Shown here: positions 1 to 9,500 of the stretch, one piece after another
How the letters are laid out: each line of letters starts with the position of its first letter
Position numbering within the stretch: the stretch's first letter is position 1
From: Bacteroidales bacterium
Lineage (GTDB): Bacteria > Bacteroidota > Bacteroidia > Bacteroidales > GCA-2748055
Reading direction: 5' to 3'
Length of the DNA stretch: 64,000 nt
Assembly (NCBI GenBank): GCA_020636775.1
Contig: JACJXF010000005.1
Span: 1-64,000, forward strand
Notes under the pieces: generated by a model
Databases searched by the model: none
What the model saw: the letters and a program-made list of their open reading frames with translations, nothing else
What the model was told of the DNA's origin: nothing
Program-made: the position numbers and the translations under genes

Positions 1-1
1 A

Positions 2-547
2 GGTACTCCGTTTAACCTTACCGTTACCGTTAACCCTACTGCTACCATTTCTTCTGCCAACACTAAAACAGTTTGTAATAATACACCTCTGGCATACACA
101 GCTACCTCAACAACGGCTGGTGCCACCTTTGCCTGGACGCGTGCCCTTGTTGCAGGGATATCCAATGCTGCAGGAAGTGGTGCAACCGCTCTGATAAATG
201 AGTCGCTCGTAAATACAACAAATGCATCCGTAAATGCAGTCTATATTATTACCCCAAGCTACGGAGGTTGTGCCGGTACTCCGTTTAACCTCACGGTTAC
301 TGTTAACCCGACTGCTACCATTTCGTCTTCTAATACTAAATCTGTTTGTAATAATACCCCTCTTGCATATACAGCTACCTCAACAACAGTTGGCGCCACC
401 TTTGCCTGGACACGCGCGGTTGTAGCAGGTATTTCCAATGCTGCCGGAAGTGGGGCCACCGCTCTGATTAACGAATCTCTGGTAAATACTACCACTTCCT
501 CTAAAAACGTAGTATATGTTATTACCCCAAGCTATGCCGGTTGTGCA
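2..547 (+). repeat. Two 273-bp tandem units in the adhesin gene
   Basis: The string ggtactcc-tttaacct recurs at 2, 275 and 548, exactly 273 bp (91 codons) apart. The two complete units encode nearly the same protein segment (both begin GTPFNLTVTVNPTATISS), but the DNA differs at many third codon positions. A third unit begins at 548 and soon diverges. More copies may lie left of the window. Confidence 0.9.
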
Positions 548-3500
548 GGTACTCCTTTTAACCTCACTGTCACCGTATATCCGACTCCTGTTTTATCCAC
601 AAGCCTTACCCCTGCTGCAATATGCAGTAACACGGCATTTTCATACGCTCCTGCCAGTGCTACGGCAGGTACAGCCTTCGCATGGGACAGAGCCACGGTT
701 GCAGGAATTACTCCTGCCGGACCTACCTCGGGTATAAATAACCCGAATGAAACGCTGAGGAATATTACAAGTGCCACAATCCCGGTGACTTACCAATATA
801 CCCTCACTGCAAACGGTTGCTCGAATGTTCAGAATGTTGTGGTTAATATTAAACCCGAACCGGTAATTTCGAATCAGACGGGATCCGTTTGCTCCGGGAA
901 CGCCCTGGATCATAAAATTTTACTCGACAATTTTACAAATCCGGGTGATAACGTATTATTTACCTGGCCACTTCCGGTAAACGATCCGGGATTAACAGGT
1001 GGAACAAGCAGGGCAGTTGCCTCTTCAGCCAACATTACTGACTTCTTCACAAATACTTCCGGTGGAGCCTTATCTTCCACATATACCATTCAACCGGTAT
1101 ATAATGGCTGTCAGGGTGACCTGAAAAATATTATTGTTACAATCGGATCAGAGCCGGTTCTCGATCCGAATCTGAATCGATTTGCCTGCAGTAATATTGA
1201 TATTAACCTTACCCTTAAAGAGGACGTAGGATCCGTTGTTCCCACAGCGTATAACATTACTGCTGTAACTATTTCCGGCGGACTCGTTGCCGATGCCGGA
1301 AACCACGATGCCGTCACTAACGGTGTTGCCGCAGACTGGCTGTTCTTTAATAAATATAAAAATGAGACCGGAGTAAATAAAACAGTGACTTACAGAGTTG
1401 TTCCGGTTTTTGGAGCCACCTGTATTGGTCTTCCTGTTGATGTGGTTGTTACCATCCGTCCTCAGCCGGTTATTTTACCAGGTCAGGAAAAAACGGTCTG
1501 TTCAAATTTGGCTTCGGATAAGGAAATTCTACTTGTACCTGCGAATACCCCATCCGGTACTCTCTTCAGCTGGAATGCTCCCTGGATGTCGAATGGTTCA
1601 ATTCAGGGCAGCTCCGGTTCAGGAGTTGCTGCTGATCCTGCCGGAACAAAACATATCACAGATGTATTTGTAAATACCACTCTGGATACCATCTCAGCAA
1701 GATATACTGTTTCTCCTGTATCAGCTTTCGGCTGTGTTGGGACATCCCGTGATGTGGTAATAATTATCAAACCCGAACCTGCTACTCCGGTTGTTTCTGG
1801 CCGCGATAAGCTTTGCCGCGGAGAAACCAATATAGTTTATTCTGCCGTTACCGGCGGAGCAAGCTATGCCTGGACCGTTCCCGCTGCCGTTGGAACGAAA
1901 ACCTTCGATTTCAATACAAATGCAATTATCATTAACGCTGCAGCTGTTGCAGGTTCAGGAAATATTTCAGTGATTGAAACTAACAACTTCGGCTGTCCCA
2001 GTCCTGCTGGTATTCTGGCTGTTCAGGTTTACGCTCCTTCAGCAGTAGCAACACCCACAGGTCCTGCAACAATTTGCGCCAATGCTCAGGCTATATACAG
2101 TGTTCCGGAAAACATCGGATCCACCTATTTATGGACCGGTCCTGCCGGAGCAGTGATTGTTGGTGATCCTTCTTCGGATTCGATAACATATAAATTTGGA
2201 ACTAACAGTGGAAATATAACTGTTAAGGAAACAAATGCTGCAGGTTGTGTTACCAATCATAATCCCAAAGTTGTAACAGTTAATCCATTGCCAACAGCTG
2301 TTATTAGTAACGGAGGAACCATCTGCGCTGAAAATACCCAACCCCTTAATATAGCTTTCACAGGTACAGCGCCATGGACTTTCACCCCTGCTATTGACGG
2401 TGTTGATCAGGCTCCTGTGGTGGCAGCTTCATCTCCCCATACATTAACAGTAAATACCTCTGGTAATTATACAATTTCCAGTGTTACTGATGCCAACACC
2501 TGCTCCAATACCGGTACAGGTAACGCAACTGTAAACTACTATATAAAACCAACAGGTACCATTAGTGGAACTACTGCAATCTGTAGCGGCAGCAGTGCAA
2601 CTATTACGGTATCTCTTACAGGTTTTGCTCCCTATACATTTACATATACCGATGGAACAACTCCTGTTACCGTAACTGCGCATCCTACAGGCACTTATAC
2701 ATTTAATGTCAGCCCGCTGTCCACAACCACCTATACTCTCACTTCACTTACCGACAGCCATAGTTGTGTCGGGCTCTTAAGCGGAAGTGCCGTAATAACA
2801 GTAAATTCAAGACCTGTATTAACTCTTACTCCGACTCACCTGTTATGTAAAGGTGACAACACCGGTGCTATTGATCTTACTGCTACCGGTAATTCTCCAT
2901 TTACATTTGCCTGGACAGGACCGGACACATACTCTTCCGGAACTGAAGATATTACCGGACTTAAAGCTGGAGTTTATAACCTGACTGTTACAGATGCGAA
3001 TACATGTACACAAACAGCCAGTCAGACTATTACTGAACCTACTGAATTGCAGCTTGCAAATTCGGGAAACATTATTCTTCTTTGTAACGGAGCCACCACA
3101 GGAACCGGAAGCTTTACCGCCAGTGGTGGAACATCACCCTATACAATTGATGTTGTTTCCAATACAACTGGTGGAACCGTTAATGCCCAGACTCCAACCA
3201 GCAGGGACTTTGTTACTGCAGGAGCCGGAAGTATAACGATGAAGGTTACCGATGCCCATGGTTGCCAGGCAGTTTCCACAATTACCATTTCCCAGCCAGC
3301 AGCTTTAGCTCTGACATCGGTTCTTTCAACCAGTATAGAAGGAAGTCATAATATTAATTGCAACGGAGCAAATAATGGCAGCATCGGACTCAGTGTAACC
3401 GGTGGTGTTTCGCCTTATGTATATTCATGGACAACAATTGGCGGAAGTGGCCTGGTTGCCGGAGCTTCAAACCAGAACGCTCTTACTGCAGGCGCATATA

Positions 3501-6500
3501 CTGCAAATATTACAGATGCCAATGGTTGCGTCATAACAGGAAATTATACCCTTACCCAACCAACTGCTCTTGCTGTTACGGCTACTTCCGACGATTATAT
3601 TATCGGTACATGCCCCACAAGTGTTGCAAACCTGAATGCTACCATTACCGGTGGTGTTGAAATTGGCGGAGGTGGTTATATCTATAGCTGGTCTCCTGCA
3701 TCCGGTTTGAGTGCAGCAAATATTCTTAACCCGGTTGCCAAACCTGCCAACACTACGACCTATACTCTTACCGTGACGGATGCCAACGGTTGTACAAAAA
3801 CATCCAGCGTTCTTATTACGGTTAATCCGGCACTTACTGCGGTTGCCACAACAGACGACAATCTAATTGGTACTTGTCCGACCTCTCAGGCTCAGCTGGA
3901 CGTTAACGTTACAGGTGGAGAAGATTTTGGAGCTGGAGTTTATACCTACAGCTGGTCACCAGCTGCAGGCCTTAGTGCAACGAATATTAAAAATCCGATT
4001 GCAAAACCAGCAGCTACAACTACCTATACGATTCTGGTAACTGATAAAAACGGCTGCCAGGCAAGTTCAACTGTAACAGTAACCGTAGCCCCTGCCCTTT
4101 CGGCCTTGGCTACTACCTCTGATGCTTTGATCGGCCAGTGTCCGTCATCAAATACTCAGCTTAATGTTACTGTAACGGGAGGTGAAACAGCTTATTCATA
4201 TTCATGGGATAATGCCGCGACTCTGAATAATGCTACAATTGCCAATCCGCTGGCCAAACCTCTTGTGTCAACGACATATACTGTTACTATTACCGATGCC
4301 AATAATTGTCAGACTACGGCACCCGTTCTTGTTGATGTGGCACCTGCCCTTACAGCTACTGCTACAGCCTCGGATCTGAATATTGGCACCTGCCCGACTT
4401 CTGTTTCCAATCTGGATGTAAATGTTGTTGGAGGTGAAGCTGCATACACATATAAATGGGCTCCGGCTACCGGACTTGATGACTCAAATATAAAGAACCC
4501 GATTGCCAAACCTTCACTGACCACTACCTATACAGTGACAGTAACTGATGCGAATGCATGTACAACCACTTCTGCTGTTACAATTACTGTATTGCCTGCA
4601 CTCGGAGTTTCTTCAACGGCTGATGATTATATTATCTCAACCTGTCCGACTTCGGTTGCAAATATTACCTCAGTTGTTACAGGCGGAGAAGCCGGCTATT
4701 CTTACAGCTGGTCGCCCACAGCCGGATTGAGCGCAAGTAATATTGCCAACCCGGTCGCAAAACCTGCTTCCACAACCACCTACACGCTTACTGTTACAGA
4801 TGCCAATGGATGTAGTGCTTCCGGAAATATTACAATTACGGTTCAGCCTGTTCTTGCGGCAACTGCTTCAGCCAGCGATTTAATAATCAGCACCTGCCCG
4901 ACTTCAACAAGTACTCTTAATACGGTTGCATCCGGAGGAGAACCAGGATATTCCTATAGCTGGCTTCCTGTTGCAGGCTTAAGTGATCCGTCAATTCAAA
5001 ACCCGGTTGCGAAACCTGCTGCCACCACTACATATACTGTAACAGTTACAGATATAAACGGATGTACAACAACAGCCAGTGTTACTATTACGGTTCAACC
5101 CGATCTTGTTGCTACGGCCACTGCCGATGATTATATTATCGGTACCTGTCCGGGATCGCTTTCCAATCTGGATGTTACAGTAACCGGAGGTGAATCGGCC
5201 TATACCTACAGCTGGTCACCGGTACTCGGTCTTAGCAATCCATTTACCAAAACACCGGTTGCAAAACCAGCAGTAACTACTACTTACACTGTCACTGTTA
5301 CGGATGCAAATGGTTGTTCCACAACATCGGATGTAACAATAACAGTTAACCCTGTACTTACAGTTACTACTACAACAAGTGATTCTAATATAGGCACCTG
5401 TCCGTCATCGGTTGCAAATCTTACTGCTACCGCTGCCGGTGGTGAAGCAGGCTATTCCTATAGCTGGCTGCCTGTTTCCGGTTTGAGCAATGCATCTATT
5501 GCAAACCCGGTTGCAAAACCAGCGGTTACTACCACCTATACTGTTACTGTAACTGATGCAAATAATTGTACAGCATCATCCAACATAACCGTTAGTGTAC
5601 AGCCCGACCTGGCAGCAACAGCTACCGCGAGCGATTATAATATTGGAACCTGTCCTACCTCAACATCCACTCTCGATGTTAATGTAACCGGAGGAGAAAG
5701 TGCATATTCCTACAGCTGGTCACCTGCTGCTGGTCTTAGTGCGACCAATATCAAAAATCCTGTTGCCAAACCTGCTGCAACCACAACCTATACCGTTACA
5801 GTTACCGATAACAACGGATGTACTACAACTGCCGACGTTATAATTACTGTGGTTCCTGTCCTTACTGTAAATGCAACAGCAACGGATATGCTGATTGGCA
5901 CCTGTCCGTCTTCCAGCAGTGTTCTAAATGCCACTGCCGCAGGAGGTGAAGCAGGATATACCTACAGCTGGTCGCCGGTAACCGGACTTAATGATGCAAA
6001 TCTTAAGAGCCCGATTGCCAAACCTGCTGCTACAACCACATATACTGTAACAACTACTGATGTAAACGGATGTCAGGCTACTGCCAATATTACTGTTACA
6101 GTTGCCCCTGTCCTCAGTGTGGTTGCTTCTGCCGATGATCCTATAATTAGCACATGTCCAACATCGGTTTCTAACCTTACTGCAACACCTGCAGGAGGTG
6201 AAATGCCAGTGGGTGGGTATATTTACAGCTGGTCACCTTCATCAGGACTCAGTGCAACCAACATTGCCAATCCGGTTGCCAAACCATCCTCCACAACTAC
6301 TTATACAGTTACAATTACTGATGAAAATGGCTGTACCGCCACCTCCTCCGTTACAGTAACTGTTGCTCCGGCTCTTGCTGCAGTTGCAACTGCATCTGAT
6401 CCGATAATCGGAACCTGTCCGGGATCCACATCAACTCTGGACGTAACTGTAACTGGTGGTGAAGCCGGATATTCATATAGCTGGTCACCTGTTGCTGGTC

Positions 6501-9500
6501 TCAGCAATGCAGCAATCAAATCACCAGTGGCCAAACCTGCAGTTACAACAATTTACACAGTGACTGCAACTGATGTCAACGGATGTACTACTACCGCCAA
6601 TGTGACGGTTACAGTTGCACCTGTCTTAACAGCCACTGCTGTTGCATCCGACCCGCTGATAAGTACCTGTCCTACTTCGAAATCTCAGCTTAATGCAACC
6701 GTTTCGGGAGGAGAAGCCGGATATACTTACCTCTGGGATAATGCAGCAACACTTTCCGATCCTGCAATTGCGAATCCTGTTGCCAAACCTGCGGTTACTA
6801 CGACTTACACTCTTACCGTGACTGATGTAAATGGCTGCAGCACGACAGCATCTGTAACAGTGAATGTGGCTCCTGACCTTGTTGCAAGTATTACAGCATC
6901 AGACCTGATACTTAGCACTTGTCCGACCTCCATTTCCAACCTGGATGTTACCGTAACCGGTGGTGAGGAATACCCCGGCGGAGGATACACCTACAGCTGG
7001 GCTCCTGTAATCGGATTAAACTATACAAATGTGAAAAACCCGGTTGCCAAACCTGCCGCTACAACCACCTATACGGTAACTGTTACCGATTATAATGGAT
7101 GTACCACTCAGGCGAACGTAACCATAGTTGTGAATCCTCCGCTTTCATTGACATATACAAGCTTTAAGTATGCCGGCGGAAATGATATATCCTGCTTTGG
7201 TGCGGCTGACGGACAGATTGATTTGACTGTTGCCGGTGGTGAAGCTCCATTTACATACAGCTGGACAGGACCTTCTTCATTCGCGTCGACAAGCGAAGAT
7301 ATAAGCGGACTCCTCGCAGGAACCTACAGCGTCACGGTTACCGATGTCAACGGATGTAGTACATCGACTTCTGTTGTTTTAGTTCAGCCTGCCGTTCTTA
7401 GTCAGAGTAAGTCGGCTAATGTGCTCCTTCCCTGTTTCGGCGATAATTCCGCAACAGGTAGTTTCTCAGTATCCGGAGGTACAGGTCCATATGTATTCTC
7501 AGTTATTGACAATACATCTCTTGCAACTATCGATCCGGTAACTGCCACCTCTCAGAGCTTCAGTAATGGTTCTGTAGGAAGAGTAGTTGTTAAGGTTGTT
7601 GATGCAAACGGATGTTCAGATCAGGATACCATTTTCATAACTCAGCCTGCTCTTCTTTTGCCAGGTTCTGTAAGTGGAACTCAGGAAGTTTGTTATCTGG
7701 GCGATCCTGATACATTAAAGCAGGTGACTCCGCCAACAAACGGACCTGGTTCATATCTTTACCAGTGGGAGGTTGCCTCAGCCCTGGCCGGACCCTACAT
7801 TGATGTGCCGGGTGCCAACCTTGCCAGTTATAATCCTCCGGCAGGTATTACTGCTACCAGTTATTTCCGCAGACGAGTTAATTCAGGCACATGTGCACCG
7901 GTCTATAGCAATGTTCTGACCGTTACAGTTAATCCTCTGCCAGTCGCAGTAATCAGTGGTGACGCAACTATTTGCCCGTCGACCAATACTCCACTAAAGG
8001 TTAATGTATCGGTAGGAACATCTCCATATGTGGTAAATATTAATAACGGAGTTGCAACAGTTTCCGGTTACATCAGCAATTCGAACATATTGGTAAGTCC
8101 TGCAGTATATACCGAATACAGTCTTGTTTCTGTTAAAGATGCCAAGGGATGTATTTCCACTTCTCCTTCAGCAAATCTTACCGGTGTGGCTAAAATCAGT
8201 ATACATCCTGATGTGGTCGTTACTTCTCAGCCCATGAACTCAACCACCTGCGAAGGCTCAACCACATACTTTAAAGCTAAAGCAACAGGTGTTGGATTAA
8301 GCTACAAGTGGCAGATTGAAACAAGCCCGGGAGTATTCTCTCCTGTTGCCGATCTGGCAGGTGTTTATGCAGGATCAACTACTGATTCTCTCACAGTAAT
8401 TAACCCTTTAAGCACATTAAACGGAAAGAAATACAAGCTAATAATAACTGATCTGTGTTCCCGTGCAACTTCAACTTCAACTGTAACTCTTACAATAAAT
8501 GAGAAACCTGAAGTTACTCTTCAGCCTGTTGGTACAACGGTTTGCGAGGGAAGTAATATTACCCTCACCATGAGTGCAGGCGTTACCACTTCACCTTCAT
8601 ACCAATGGCAGGAGTGGAATGGAAGCGCATGGACAGATATTATCAACGGCGGTAATTACCTGGGTGCTACCAGCGCAACTCTGAATGTATTCAACGTTAG
8701 TGCGGCTATGACTAATCATCAGTTTAAAGCCAAAGTAACAGGTACATGTACTCCCGCTGTTGAGTCGAATCCTGCAACACTTATTGTAAATACAGCTCCG
8801 TCAATCATAACTAATCCGCGTGATACAACCGTATGTGAAAATCTTCCTGCACAGTTCAAGGTAACTGCAAGCGGAACTTCACTAAACTATCAGTGGCAGG
8901 TTGATATGAACGATGGAGGCGGATTCAAAAATCTTGCCGATACAGCTTTACTCTATAGCGGATCCACAAGTGCTACGCTTAATGTACTTAAGCCGGCAAG
9001 AAGGTTCAATGCATACAAGTACCGTGTAGAAGTAAGCGGAACCTGTAATCCCGCCAAAACATCTTCATTTGCTGTATTGACGGTAAATACCGCACCTGAA
9101 GTTGTTGTGCAGCCGGTTTCTCAAACTATTTGCGAATTTACCAATGTTAGTTATTCTGTAAATATTAAAGGCGCCGGAATTACCTATATCTGGCAGGAAA
9201 AATCGGGAGCAACCTTTAAAGATCTCCAGGATACCAGCTCAGTAATCGGTTCCAAGACAAGTACCCTTTCTGTTTTCAACGTTCCCAGAGGAATGAGCGG
9301 GAACAAGTACAGGGTAATTGCCACTGGCATCTGCAGTCCTCCGGTTGTTTCTGCCGAAGCTACACTTACAGTTAAAACAAGTCCTGTTGTTACTGTAAGT
9401 CCTGTTGATGCAACCATCTGTGAAAATGGGAACCATACATTCAATGTAACTGCAGAAGGTTCCGATCTTACTTATCAGTGGCAGGTTAACACCAGCGGAA

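Noticed and set aside
3569..7141. Possible CRISPR-like array from regularly spaced repeats
   Set aside because: The period is about 255 bp, in frame, and the spacers are coding; it is a protein repeat, not CRISPR.
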